From positions 1 to 64,000 of the forward strand of contig NW_026731817.1 of the NCBI RefSeq assembly GCF_028476545.1: 64,000 nucleotides of DNA. The letters run 5' to 3'. How positions within the stretch are numbered: the first letter of the stretch is position 1; every line of letters starts with the position of its first letter. Shown in pieces: positions 12,303 to 23,345 of this stretch. Under the pieces are notes generated by a model. It ran no database searches. It saw only the letters and a program-made list of their open reading frames with translations, and was not told the origin of the DNA. The translations under genes were made by a program, and so were the position numbers. The stretch comes from Physella acuta (taxonomy: Eukaryota > Mollusca > Gastropoda > Physidae).

Positions 12303-13588
12303 TGAGGGCTGTGAGGACGAGAGCAGGGCTGTAAGGACGAGGGCAGGGCTGTAAGGACGAGGGCAGGGCTGTAAGGACGAGGGCAGGGTTGTAAGGACGA
12401 GGGCAGTGCTGTCAGGACGAGGGCAGTGCTGTCAGGACGAGAGCAGGGCTGTAAGGACGAGGGCAGGGCTGTAAGGACGAGGGCAGGGCTGTAAGGACGA
12501 GGGCAGGGCTGTAAGGACGAGGGCAGGGCTGTAAGGACGAGGGCAGGGCTGTAAGGACGAGGGCAGGGCTGTAAGGACGAGGGCAGGGCTGTAAGGACGA
12601 GGGCAGGGCTGTAAGGACGAGGGCAGTGCTGTCAGGACGAGGGCAGGGCTGTAAGGACGAGGGCTGTAAGCACGAGGGCAGGGCTGTAAGGACGAGGGCA
12701 GATCTGTAAGGACGAGGGCAGGGCTGTAAGGACGAGGGCAGTGCTGTCAGGACGAGAGCAGGGCTGTAAGGACGAGGGCTGTAAGCACGAGGGCAGGGCT
12801 GTAAGGACGAGGGCAGATCTGTAAGGACGAGGGCAGGGCTGTAAGGACGAGGGCAGGGCTGTAAGGACGAGGGCAGGGCTGTAAGGACGAGGGCAGTGCT
12901 GTCAGGACGAGAGCAGGGCTGTAAGGACGAGGGCTGTAAGCACGAGGGCAGGGCTGTAAGGACGAGGGCAGATCTGTAAGGACGAGGGCAGGGCTGTAAG
13001 GACGAGGGCAGGGCTGTAAGGACGAGGGCAGGGCTGTAAGGACGAGGGCAGGGCTGTAAGGACGAGGGCAGGGCTGTAAGGACGAGGGCAGGGCTGTAAG
13101 GACGAGGGCACGGCTGTAAGGACGAGGGCAGGGCTATAAGGACGAGGGCAGATCTGTAAGGACGAGGGCAGGGCTGTAAGGACGAGGGCTGTAAGCACGA
13201 GGGCAGGGCTGTAAGGACGAGGGCAGATCTGTAAGGACGAGGGCTGTAAGGACTGGGTCAGGGCTGTAAGGACGAGGGCTGTAAGGACGAGGGCTGTAAG
13301 GACGAGGGCTGTAAGGACGAGGGCAGGGCTGTAAGGACGAGGGCAGATCTGTAAGGGCGAGGGTTGTAAGGACTGGGGCAGGGCTGTAAAGGACGAGGGC
13401 TGTAAGGACGAGGGCAGGGCTGTAAGGACGAGGGCTGTAAGGACTAGGGCAGGGCTGTAAGGACGAGGGCAGATCTGTAAGGGCGAGGGTTGTAAGGACT
13501 GGGGCAGGGCTGTAAAGGACGAGGGCTGTAAGGACGAGGGCAGGGCTGTAAGAACGAGGGCTGTAAGGACTGGGGCAGGGCTGTAGAA
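12303..13588. repeat. 20-bp GGGCTGTAAGGACGAGGGCA minisatellite
   Basis: About 65 units with 14-bp short forms. A multi-unit block (GTGCTGTCAGGACGAGAGCA, then a short form with TAAGCACGAGG, then a unit with AGATCTGTAAGG) recurs at about 12640-12730, 12740-12830 and 12893-12985, with partial recurrences at about 13190-13240 and later. The minus strand therefore shows a 274-codon frame of VLTAL and CPRPYSPA repeats, which is not taken as a gene. Confidence 0.95.
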
Positions 13589-14335
13589 CAGAGATGTTGG
13601 GACTTCAGCTCGCGAATTATTTGGCCTTGACCTATCGATTTTGGGAGAAATTAATAACAGCTTAAGATTTCTGTTGTCTTTAACAATCATTTGATGAAGG
13701 TAAAGACGGACGCGGAAGAGGGTCATTTCTCAGACATGCATTGGGGGGGGGGGGGGGGGGCAAATTATATGGCATGCATATCAACAGGTGAATAGTTCAT
13801 TCGCAGCCCCTCCCCCCCCCCCCCCAAAACACAAACACCTCCTTTTGACCCCATCCCCTCCTGTCTTCCTCACACTTTCTTCCCCACCCTCCCTCACTCC
13901 TCAACACTATCCTAAACAAAATTACCACGTAAATACTTGTTCACTGGTACGCCCTCTATGTAAGAGATCAAGGTAAGATTACTCTTGTAGAGCTGAATGT
14001 GCAGCCTGCGTTAACGTTCTTTCCCTGGACCTTCAAGCTGTCCTTGCTTGTCTAATCTTCCACACATGTACAGTGTCAGTTACCCCCAACTCGTATGCTC
14101 TAATGGCAGATGACAGGATATGGCAATAAGACATATCCTGTTGAGTTCCCGTTTCCCCAGATACCCCGGATCTTCTCCAGATAAGTCTCGCCAAAAAGTC
14201 AAAACCTCCGCCACCAAAAAAAAACAAGATTATAAAAGAGAGGACATGAAACTTGTACTTTTAGATTTTGTTGAAGAAGGTAAAATTGGGACATGTCACA
14301 AATAATTTGCATTTAAAAAATCGGTATTTTGGTAC
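13589..14335. other. Spacer, no gene seen
   Basis: Contains a G run (13741-13760), a C run (13808-13825) and otherwise unremarkable sequence. Confidence 0.5.
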
Positions 14336-14337
14336 CT

Positions 14338-14532
14338 TTAACGCTAACCTTAAGCCTAGCCCCAACTCAACCCAACCCCAACCCTAATCCCAACCCTAAC
14401 CCCAACACTAACTCTAACCCCAACCCTAACCCCATCCCTAACCCCAACCCTAACCCTAACCCCAACCCTAACCCTAGCCCCAACCCTAACCCTAGCCCTA
14501 GCCCTAACCCCAACCCTAACCATTACCCTAGA
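14338..14532. repeat. Interstitial telomere-like CCCTAA tract
   Basis: About 195 bp of degenerate CCCTAA, CCCCAA and CCCTAG hexamers, i.e. (TTAGGG)n-like on the minus strand, the usual metazoan telomere unit. It is flanked on both sides by other sequence, so it is interstitial and not a chromosome end. Confidence 0.8.
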
Positions 14533-14734
14533 GGCGGGTAAGAAGTTGTTTTGGCTTGCGTTTAAATATTCAACATCAGAAGTAGGTCATAAGTCACGGG
14601 GGGGGGGGGGGGGGGGGGGCTTACCTTTCGCCGGTGTACCAGGTGCTTACCTGGACAAGATCCGGTACCCCAAGACTAAAAGCCTGCAATATTTCTGGAT
14701 ACTCCATTCTCGTGGTATTCTAATTGCACGCCCA

Positions 14735-15255
14735 TATCCAAAGACACTCTCTTACCCCATCACTCTCCCGTATCCGATAAAACTCCCATATCCCATAGCA
14801 TTCCCATATCCCATGGCATTCCAATATCCCATGACATTCCCATATCCCATGGCATTCCCATATCCCATGGCATTCCCATATCCCATGGCATTCCCATATC
14901 CCATGGCATTCCCATATCCCATGACATTCCCATGACATTCCCATATCCCATGACATTCCCATATCCCATGACATTCCCATATCCCATGACACTCCCATAT
15001 CCCATGACACTCCCATATCCCATGACTTTCCCGAATCCCACCACCCCGTCACACCCCATACCCCATGGCACTCACCCACCCCATGACATTCCCATATATC
15101 ATAACACTCCTATCACATCCCATGACACTCCCACATCAAATGATATTCCCATATACCATAACACTCTCATACCCCATGACACACCCATATCCCATAACAT
15201 CCCATAACACTCCCATATCCCACCACACCCCCATATCCCATAACACCCCATATCT
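14735..15255. repeat. 18-bp CATTCCCATATCCCATGG minisatellite
   Basis: About 28 units with variants CATGACATT and CATGACACT; the right side is more degenerate. It shares CCATATCCCA and the 18-bp period with the array at 10470-11668, although the rest of the unit differs. Confidence 0.9.
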
Positions 15256-15479
15256 CAGCCTCCAACAACTTGGCGACCAGCAGGGTGGAGGTGAACTAAT
15301 TTCGTCAATTTAATTTATCCAATTGGCTGGCGAGAAATCAATTTAGGAATCTGGAATTAAGCCGGGACACGGGTGTGATTTGAACCATCTTTCTTGAGAC
15401 GGAATCAGCCGCCGGCGATTTGTTGTTGTCGTGCCGGCTTGTTGATGGATGGTGCTGGTAGGGATGGTAGCGTCAGATG

Positions 15480-15656
15480 TATGTGTGTGGAGATGGTGGT
15501 AGAGTGGATAGCGTCAGATTTCTGTGTAAATGGCTGAGGGCTTATCTTACAAAAGTTGTGAGGGCATATCCTATAAAATACGTGTAGAGATGGATGAGGG
15601 CATATCCTACAAAATACGTATGTGCAGATGGCTAAGGGCATATCCTACAAAAGTTT
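15480..15656. repeat. About 56-bp repeat, three units
   Basis: Three imperfect units with GAGGGCATATCCTACAAAA and TACGTGTAGAGATGG-type segments. Confidence 0.7.
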
Positions 15657-17030
15657 TTATAAAACTTAAATCACGTCTTACTCTATATTCACCCATTGCT
15701 CGCTATTGATTTATGTGAATTTAAATGCATAAAAATATTTAGAGAACAAACTTTTAGATGCATTTAAAAAGAAAATAAACATTAATTTCCTTTAGCTGTG
15801 ATAGAAAACGTTAAAACGTTGGTCGCTCTAGAAATATTTTCAATCCGAATTAAACGACCGATGCTTTTAATTTTAGAACTAGAACTAAAGTAATAGTGCT
15901 TTACTTTCTAAGGTCAGTGTATTTTAAAGCTTATTATAATGGTTTTTTATACTTGCACTGTATTTTAACGAGTTGGCGAATACTTAGCGTCTGGGTAAAA
16001 GTCAACCGCCCCCCTCCCTACCCCGTCTTTAGGAGCTGAAGATTAATAGCGCAGATAAAGTAGAGTTCATATGTATTATTAACCACGGCATTTAAAGGTA
16101 CAGCGTAGTCAGCTCTACGCCCCGCCGCCTTTACTCTCCCTAACGTGAGTCAGGTACCCAAAGCTAACAACTGGGTACGACGAAGGATTTTAACTCCAGA
16201 TGGCCAAATTGCGGTGACGATTGGCCTACGACTACACAAGGCAAACTCGTGGTGCCTAATTTTTCAAGTAAACATATTGCATGGTCTTCAGTTTCCAAAC
16301 ATATCAGACGCCTGCAACAGACACATTTGGCACTACGAACATGTCTTCTAGGATCCAGGAATCTAAAAGTGAATTTTTGAAACAAGCATCCTTAATATCC
16401 CGTACATTTTTCTGAAGCTTTCAAGATTTGAAGAGTGTATTGTTTCTTGATTTCAGTTCATATTTGTTGACTCAAAAATATAATTTGTTGAATTAAGTAC
16501 ATAACTGTTGACTTTAAGTCATAATGTCTTAACTTATTCATCGCTTGTTGACTGTTCGAAATTTGTTGACATCAAAATGTGTTGACCTACGTCCTTCACA
16601 TGTTGACCACCACGTAATTATTAGAAAACACATTTAATTATCTCACCCCGGCCCCTCCTTCCCCCACCCACCCCCACCCCCCACCCCCACCCCCCCACAC
16701 ACACACTCTCCCACATTCACGGATTCTAATCACAAACATTTTAAGATGTTTTTCGACGAATCCGCAATGTAAATGTTTTTTTAACTTTGATCTGCTTTTA
16801 GATTCTAATTGTCCAGGAACTGACGTGTAGGCCGGCAAATTAGACCAGGTCTCTGTTTTTCTCGAGACACTCATTAGGCCGTGTTTACCATCCCTTTGTA
16901 AGGACTTGAACTACTAATTTGACTTTTTTTTTCAACTTTATATCTAGCTTGGGGTTTAGATACATTTTACTTTAAAATTTATATTTGAAACAGCTTTGTA
17001 ATGATGTTGATATAATTGTAGGAGTATGAT
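15657..17030. other. Mostly unique non-coding stretch
   Basis: No gene is supported. TTGTTGAC-like motifs recur loosely at 16440-16610, a C-rich run lies at 16645-16700, and a SINE body fragment lies at 16100-16175 (separate entry). Confidence 0.5.
16100..16175 (-). mobile_element. SINE body fragment
   Basis: Shares an ordered series of matches with the SINE at 44515-44762: GTCAGCxCTA, GCCGCCTTTACT, CCTAACGTGAGTCAGGTACCC and CAACTGGGT. Only the middle part is present; the tRNA-like head is absent. Confidence 0.6.
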
Positions 17031-17034
17031 GGCT

Positions 17035-17238
17035 GTGTTTGAGATGAGTTCTTAATCTACTTGTTCGTGTTTGGAGTTGTACATCTGTATGTTCGTGTTT
17101 ATAGTTGTAAATCTGTATGTTCGTATTTTGAGATGTAAATCTACATGTTTGTGTTTAGAGTTGTAAATCTACATGTTCGTGTTTAGAGTTGTAAATCTGT
17201 ATGTTTGTGTTTAGATATGTAAATCTGTATGCCCGATG
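17035..17238. repeat. 28-bp repeat, about seven units
   Basis: Units with GTGTTTAGAGTTGTAAATCT followed by ACATGTTC or GTATGTTC. Moderately diverged. Confidence 0.88.
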
Positions 17239-18490
17239 GTTGCTGGAACTGACATTAGCCTTCATGTCATGTGACTGATATCAAAGACAGGGCGAGACTT
17301 TACGAGATCTGCTCCACACGATATTCAGAACGAACGAGAGTTTGGGAAATAAGCGAGATTTGGCAAATATACCAGATTTATTTATACGCAAATTTTTAAA
17401 AATAACCAAGATTTGAAAATGTGCGAGAAAGGAAACTGTACAAGATTGTAAACATTTATAAGATTTTTTTAAAAAGCAGCATTATAGAATGTACGAGCTC
17501 TGATATTGCGCGTCGTTTCAAAAATGTGACAAATAACATTGTGAAAACTGGAGAAAATAAAAAAAATCAATCATCATTGTGGTAAAGTTTCAGGAAATTG
17601 CCGATCTCATTGTTCAGTTAATATTTGACAAAAATGTTCAAGATTTCAATACTATTTGGAAAACAATCGTCCTCTTTGGAACTATTTTAAATTTGATCAA
17701 AGATATCTATTATGCGTCGGGTTGGAGAGGGGGGGTAGTGTGGAAAGAGTGCCGTACATTACCCTAAAATGTGCAATAACACACGAGATTTGGTGAGAAT
17801 ACAACAACGTGGTTGTGAGATTACACGAGATTTGAGTGGTTAAAAACAAGACTTGATTAATCAATACCCCCCCCCCCCCCACTTCATTTTGGGCTTAAAT
17901 CTTCTGCCTGTATGAGCATTATCCCGCCTCTCTATCAAATGGGAATGTAAGGGAAATTACTGCAATTATTATTTTCACTTCAGAAATTTTTATCTAATTT
18001 ATCAACATTTTTCTTTCACAACGTGTTATTTTTTGTTTTAATTTCACTTTTCTTTTTTACAATTTTCTTAATTCATCTCCACATATACCATACTTATTTT
18101 TCCCATATCTTCGTCTGTAATATTTTTTACCTAATGTAATTTATTACTTTCACCCGACTATCCATTTATCATTTATTTCGTCCATTAATTTCTTAACCCC
18201 AATGACGTCCAACTGAATCAGGGGACTGAACTCGTGTGGCGTTACAAGTTGCAGTGCTTTCCCCTTGAAGTTGTTTTTATTTTTTGTATTTTTAAAAAGC
18301 CAATGTATGTTGGATCAATACCTGCCTCCAATAAGTCTTGTCATAGACAGCCTGACATGATTTTTTTTTAGCTCCCGGGCTGACAGTTTTTTTTACCCAA
18401 CGGGAAGCGAAAGTTTTGTCGCCCGGCTACATACACCGCCGCATAAATCACATTTTAATAATAACGGCAACATGGTTGAAGCCAATACAA
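17239..18490. other. AT-rich non-coding stretch
   Basis: ACGAGATTTG motifs recur loosely at 17290-17840. There is a C run at 17868-17880. No exon or element end was recognised. Confidence 0.5.
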
Positions 18491-18492
18491 GG

Positions 18493-18493
18493 T

Positions 18494-18524
<31 letters not shown>

Positions 18525-18850
18525 CGGTATTAAAAATGATTATTTGTACAGAACCCTTCCATAGAGTGTTCTAATCAACTCCCCGAAGTTTCATGCCTAT
18601 CGGATGAACAGTGTGAAATCAAAATAGACTTTTATTTTTATATACCGTATATAGAAAAAAACAAATCGCGCCCTGTAGGGGCGCCACCCCTGCGAATTTG
18701 AAATATTTTTTTTCGCAGAAACCTTACCAGGAATATTCTCAACAACTTCCCAAAGTTTCACGGCGATGTGATGAGAGGTGTAGTAATGCGTAAAGGACAG
18801 ACACACAAACATACATTGCTCTTTATATATAGATAGATAGATAGATAAAT
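18493..18850. mobile_element. Partial copy of tandem-cassette repeat element
   Basis: Begins after a (TA)n tract at 18493-18522 and matches the right end of the element at 20270-21985. Shared parts are TTTTATATACCGTATATAG, a GC hairpin around CGCCCTGTAGGGGCG, CGCAGAAACCTTACCAGGA, and a terminal GTAATGCGTAAAGGACAGAC followed by an ATTGCT-TATATATAG end. A GATA run follows. No coding capacity. Confidence 0.7.
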
Positions 18851-18887
18851 AAGCTCTAAAAAGAGTTACGCAATGATTAATGCAACA

Positions 18888-18893
18888 TTTATT
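18888..18893 (-). terminator. Poly(A) signal for the BTB gene
   Basis: TTTATT on the plus strand, i.e. AATAAA on the minus strand, about 82 nt past the stop codon of the BTB-BACK gene. Placement fits, but no cleavage site can be confirmed. Confidence 0.5.
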
Positions 18894-18974
18894 TTAAATT
18901 CAAAATATAAAAACGCAAAAATCTAACCCCCTTCATAGATAATGTTTATACTCTAAGTTTCTGTATAACCATGT

Positions 18975-19976
18975 TCACATGTTGGGTGTATACTTGCGAT
19001 TGCAATGTTGGCATAATTTCTGAGAATTGAAGACAGGATTTAAAGTATTGCGGCCGTTTTGGTAAATATATGTAGGCTCTCCAAATTGCCATGTCGTGTC
19101 CAGTCTTTGAGCTGCCACATTGTTGATGTGAATGACAGCGTTTTTGTGTTCGGCTAGCTTAGGATCTGTCATCAAATTAATAAGTTCTTGCTTGCTAAGC
19201 TGTTTCATATTCACCGCGCTGAATAATTTTTCAAAACAGTCGTAACGGTTGTTTTCTTCCTCTTCAATCACCTGAGTTTCTTTCTCAGTGCCTGGGTCCG
19301 CTTCCTTGTTTGTAGTGTCATGCTTGACCCAGCGAGCAATGGCTGGGACGACAAAATCTGGACACACACACAAGTTATTGTGTTTAAGAATTTCGTACAG
19401 ATCGTCAAAGTAAATATCGACGAAATGTTCTGTTCCGGTAAGATCAATGAAGCTGGTTGCCATTGTATCAAGGCAAGATTTTTTAACGATGCTTGAGTTG
19501 AGTAAAATCGCGTTAGTGTAGAAATCCCAGTAATTATCTACAGTAACACATGGTGTTAAAAAACTTTCCGTGTAGTTGGTAAGGAAATCTATCTGTAACA
19601 TGCAGGCAGCGTGCCAGACATCAATGACGTTCTCTTTAGTCAGGACGTCAGCCGCCTTGTAAATGACGTCAAGAACCAGTTGAAACGTGTCCGGGGAAAC
19701 ATCTTTAAGCGTGACCTCGTTCTCTGTTCTCTCCTTCATGTCCGACCTCAGCAGGGCCTGGAAGAATCCAGAGCAGGCGGACAGGAGGTAACGGTGGCAC
19801 TGGAAGGTCCGGTCGCCGACACAGACTGTGAAGTCGCTGAAGTTCTCGCGGTTCTCGTCTTTTAGGAAACAGGTGGCGATACCAAGTGCTAAAGTTGGGT
19901 TGACAGCCATTGATGAATCTATGCTGAAGTGGATCCGTTTAAATTTCTGGTGAATTGATAATGAAAATAGCAGCAT
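18975..19976 (-). CDS. BTB/POZ-BACK domain protein, intronless
   Basis: Single uninterrupted frame of 333 codons ending in TGA. Residues about 43-140 form a BTB/POZ domain: FSDFTVCVGDRTFQCHRYLL, then SGFFQALL, the usual D-x-x-H/CHR-like core, and a VTLKDVSPDTFQLVLDVIY block. Residues about 150-290 fit a BACK domain. There are no kelch repeats before the stop, and the tail contains CQHC. Proteins of this type usually act as homodimerising adaptors, often bringing substrates to Cullin-3 ubiquitin ligases; that role is inferred from the family. The start may be Met1 (19974-19976) or more likely Met23 (19908-19910, MAVNPTLALG), which has G at +4 and precedes the conserved part closely. An acidic insert (about 232-248, EKETQVIEEEENNR) interrupts BACK. 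The gene stands alone, with a TA microsatellite upstream. Intronless form suggests retrocopy origin or the intron-poor kelch-like families common in invertebrates. Confidence 0.85.
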   Translation of the reverse strand: MLLFSLSIHQKFKRIHFSIDSSMAVNPTLALGIATCFLKDENRENFSDFTVCVGDRTFQCHRYLLSACSGFFQALLRSDMKERTENEVTLKDVSPDTFQLVLDVIYKAADVLTKENVIDVWHAACMLQIDFLTNYTESFLTPCVTVDNYWDFYTNAILLNSSIVKKSCLDTMATSFIDLTGTEHFVDIYFDDLYEILKHNNLCVCPDFVVPAIARWVKHDTTNKEADPGTEKETQVIEEEENNRYDCFEKLFSAVNMKQLSKQELINLMTDPKLAEHKNAVIHINNVAAQRLDTTWQFGEPTYIYQNGRNTLNPVFNSQKLCQHCNRKYTPNM

Positions 19977-20045
19977 ATATATTTATTCATTAAAATAGTT
20001 AGTTGCAAGTCTGTGCGGTAATTTGAGCCAAACTCGCAACAATAG

Positions 20046-20049
<4 letters not shown>

Positions 20050-20133
<84 letters not shown>
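20050..20133. repeat. (TA)n microsatellite
   Basis: About 42 TA dinucleotides upstream of the BTB gene. AT-rich low-complexity sequence follows to 20270. Confidence 0.95.
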
Positions 20134-20137
<4 letters not shown>

Positions 20138-20234
20138 TAAAAATTAATATAAAAATAAATAAATAATAATAATATAATATAATAATAATATAATAAATAT
20201 TTTTTAAATTTATTTATATATGTATATTTGTATA

Positions 20235-20267
<33 letters not shown>

Positions 20268-20269
20268 TT

Positions 20270-21985
20270 ACTAGCGTACCCGCCCCCCGCGCGTTGTCTC
20301 GGGGATAGAAGAAAGTCTGACGAAATATATTAGAAGGATATCACCAATGCATTACCAATCATATGTTCTTAGACGCGTGTCCTTCTTTTCTAAAACTGTG
20401 TTATTTAAATGTTAACAATGCCTGCGCTTGGATAATAATTATCGGGACACGGGTTTTCCTACACTACCGCATGAAAACCTTGAGTGTACATTAATCACTC
20501 ACCGAAATAATGAGGTAGAACACACTTCGGTGACCATCCATGTGTCAGGGACGTAGAGGGGCGCTCTCAGGAGCCCCCCCCCTCCCCAATTACACTACCG
20601 CATAGGCGCAGCGTACGGCCCCTGGCTCCTTAAAACTAACAGGCGCCATCGTGCTCATTGGATAACCCAGCGTGCCAATAGCATCCTGTTAATAATGACG
20701 CAGATTTTGTCATTCGCTAAAGTGACACAAATGAACAGAAATTTTTTCTTTAACACGTAAAAAAAAATTATTTGACGTGTTTTAAACATCAGTGTGACTG
20801 ATGCAATATGCTAGCATTACTAATGGTCTATTATAAGTTGCTCGATCTCAATTTCTGACTGAATCGTCTAATAATAGATGCTTATTGCATCATTCGCAAA
20901 GTGACGAAACTCTACAGTAGGCTCCTCATATTCAAAAAGTTAATTTTTCATCTTTCACAAGGTGACGAAACTTTACAGGATTTCCTCGCGTTACAAAGTT
21001 ATTTTTTTAAAAGCCTGTTGTTTTACCGCTGAATATAGTAGTACCCCTTACTCGCTATGCAGGACGCTCGATTAACGGGTGCCAAGTGCCAACATAGTCG
21101 CTCTAAAACTCTGGGCGCCAAACCGTGTATTGACGAAAATTGTACCCTACATGGCGCCGCCCATAAGAAACTTTAGTTTTCTTTTTCGCAGAAATATTAT
21201 CGGGAGTATTCTCATCTACTACTTAAAGTTTCATGGCACTCCGATGAACCGCATCCGAGTTTTATTTTTTATATACCGTGTATAGAGAGAAAAATCGCTT
21301 ACCCCGGGGGCACCGCCCTTGCAATATTAAAAAATATTTTTTTTTTTGCAAACCCTACCATTGAGTGATCTATTCATCTCCCCCAAAGTTTCATAGTACA
21401 CCAATGAACGGTATGAAACCGAAATGGACTTTTATTTTTATAAACCATATATAGAGAAAAAAACAAATCGCGCCCTGCCGGGGCGCCACCCCTGCGAATT
21501 TGAAAATGTTTTTAGCGCAGAAACCTCCCCAGGAGTATTCTCAAAACATCTTCCCAAATTTTCATGGCGATCGTGGTGTGAACGGTGTCACGGCAATTCA
21601 CTTTTATTATTTTTATATACGGTATATAGAGAAAAATCGCAACCTCCGGTGGCGCCGCCCTTGTGAAATTAAAAACGATTTTTTTTACAAAACCCTTCCT
21701 TAAAGTGTTCTAATGAACTCACCAAAGTTTGATAGCGATCAGATGAATGGTGTCAAAATAAAAAATCGACTTTTATTTTTATATACCGTATATAGAGAAA
21801 AACAAATCGCGCCCTGCCGGGGCGCCACCCCTGCGAATTTAAATTTTTTTTTTTCCGCAGAAACCTCCCCAGGAATCTTCACAACAACTTCCCGGCGATG
21901 TGATGAGAGGTGTAGTAATGCGTAAAGGACAAACAGACAGACAGACAAACACACATACATTGCTTTATAATATATATAGATTTCA
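20270..21985. mobile_element. Non-autonomous element with 170-bp tandem cassettes
   Basis: Left boundary is set by a TA tract followed by ACTAGCGTACCCGCC; right end is ATTGCTTTATAATATATATAG. From about 21170 to 21950 there are four to five tandem monomers of about 170 bp, marked by TTTTATATACCGTATATAG at 21260, 21430, 21603 and 21771, each with a GC hairpin (GCGCCC-TGCCG-GGGCGC) and a CGCAGAAACCTCCCCAGGA block. The left part is unique. No protein is encoded. A unique arm, tandem core and microsatellite ends resemble pearl-type or Helitron-like non-autonomous elements of bivalves; this is an architectural analogy, not an identification. Confidence 0.6.
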
Positions 21986-23045
21986 TATGTTCGTGCGTGT
22001 GAAGTCTAAACTATAATGTGACTCCAATCTCGCGTGAACACCGCCGTGTCTTATGTAGCCTACTTCTTGGTTATATTAAGTTAACATATTTTTATAGTAT
22101 CATCAAATGTTGCGTTGTTGCTTTTAAAAAGATGTATTAGATCTAGTAGGATCCCGTTTCTAAAATTTCACTACATGAATTTTCTCGATTATCTTACATG
22201 GCAGCAAGTATTTGCAGGAAGAAAATAGAAATGGTTTTAAGTGTTTCAATTCATTATTTGCTTTCATAATTGATACAACTTTGGAAATTCAATTTCATGA
22301 CTCGCTTTAATAAACAAATTGACACTGGTGTATATAAAAAAGAATGACGGAAAATTTTTAATTTTGTATTAACTTACCTTTTTCAATTCAATAATCGGCA
22401 ACTCCTCAATGTTATGTACATCGAAGTGACTGATGCAACTTGTTAACTTTACTAATGGTGTATTTTTAGACGCGTGATCTAACTTTCTGATTGGTCCATG
22501 CAAACAAATATCCAGATTGCGTCATTCTCTAAAGTGAGAAAAATCAACAGGAGTTTCTTTAACACGCAAAAACAAGTTATTAAAAAGTCTAGTGACAATT
22601 TAAGCGCAATTTCCTTATGTTATCCAGGAGTTATCCATAACAATTTTAAATCGAGATAAATCATATATTCAGCAAATAAATAATGCAACACAAGTAGTTT
22701 TAATAATTCAAAACAAAATAGAAAAAATATTTATTAACGAAATTTTTTAAATATCCTTTCGAACCTCCGCTTTAGGCTAAAAACCTACACGACGCTCAGT
22801 TTAAATGTTCTTAATTAATTTTTTGTGACCGAACGAAAGGATATTTTTGAAAACTTTCTTCGGCAATATTAGTCTAAATTATGGCAGGAATCGATTGGTA
22901 AATGTTTCAAGTCGCTAAGTTGTCTGGTTGCGGAGATATGGAGCAAAAACTGCATTTGTTCGAGGTTTTTTGGCTTTTCCGGGAAATCCAGGAAGGAATT
23001 CCGGGAATTATTTTGGCCCACAATCATCCTTGGAACTTGCTTAAC
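21986..23045. other. AT-rich spacer with a foldback
   Basis: No gene is supported. Contains the perfect 13-bp inverted repeat listed separately. Confidence 0.5.
22749..22846. repeat. Foldback with perfect 13-bp arms
   Basis: AAATATCCTTTCG at 22749-22761 pairs exactly with CGAAAGGATATTT at 22834-22846, with a 72-nt loop. Pairing continues imperfectly outward. It could be a small foldback element or an RNA hairpin. Confidence 0.6.
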
Positions 23046-23048
23046 ATT

Positions 23049-23049
<1 letters not shown>

Positions 23050-23122
<73 letters not shown>
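23050..23122. repeat. (TA)n microsatellite
   Basis: About 36 TA dinucleotides. Confidence 0.95.
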
Positions 23123-23126
<4 letters not shown>

Positions 23127-23169
23127 ACTTTTTTAATCTAACTATGATGATATTAAGAATGTTGATTAA

Positions 23170-23345
23170 TTATATTGATGTTGATACTAATGTTGATGTT
23201 GATGTAATGTGTTGATGGTGTTGTTGATGTTGATGGTGGTTGTGGTGGTGTTGGTGGTGTTGCTATTACTATTGTTCATGGTGATGATTTGATTATGATG
23301 GTGATGGTGATGGTTAGGTTGATGGTGGTGAGGATAGTGATGATG
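23170..23345. repeat. GTTGAT/GGTGAT trinucleotide-rich tract
   Basis: Interspersed GTTGATGTTGATG, GTGGTGTTGGTG and GATGGTGATGG repeats. The histidine-rich minus-strand frame across it is a low-complexity by-product. Confidence 0.8.

Noticed and set aside
12902-13726. 274-codon minus-strand frame of VLTAL/CPRPYSPA repeats
   Set aside because: By-product of the 20-bp satellite; frame changes with unit length variants and nothing else supports it.
14338-14532. True chromosome end
   Set aside because: Telomere-like hexamers are degenerate and flanked by other DNA on both sides.
20546-20624. Small hAT-like element with CAGGGACGTAG and CGTACGGCCCCTG ends
   Set aside because: The ends pair poorly and no 8-bp target duplication is seen.
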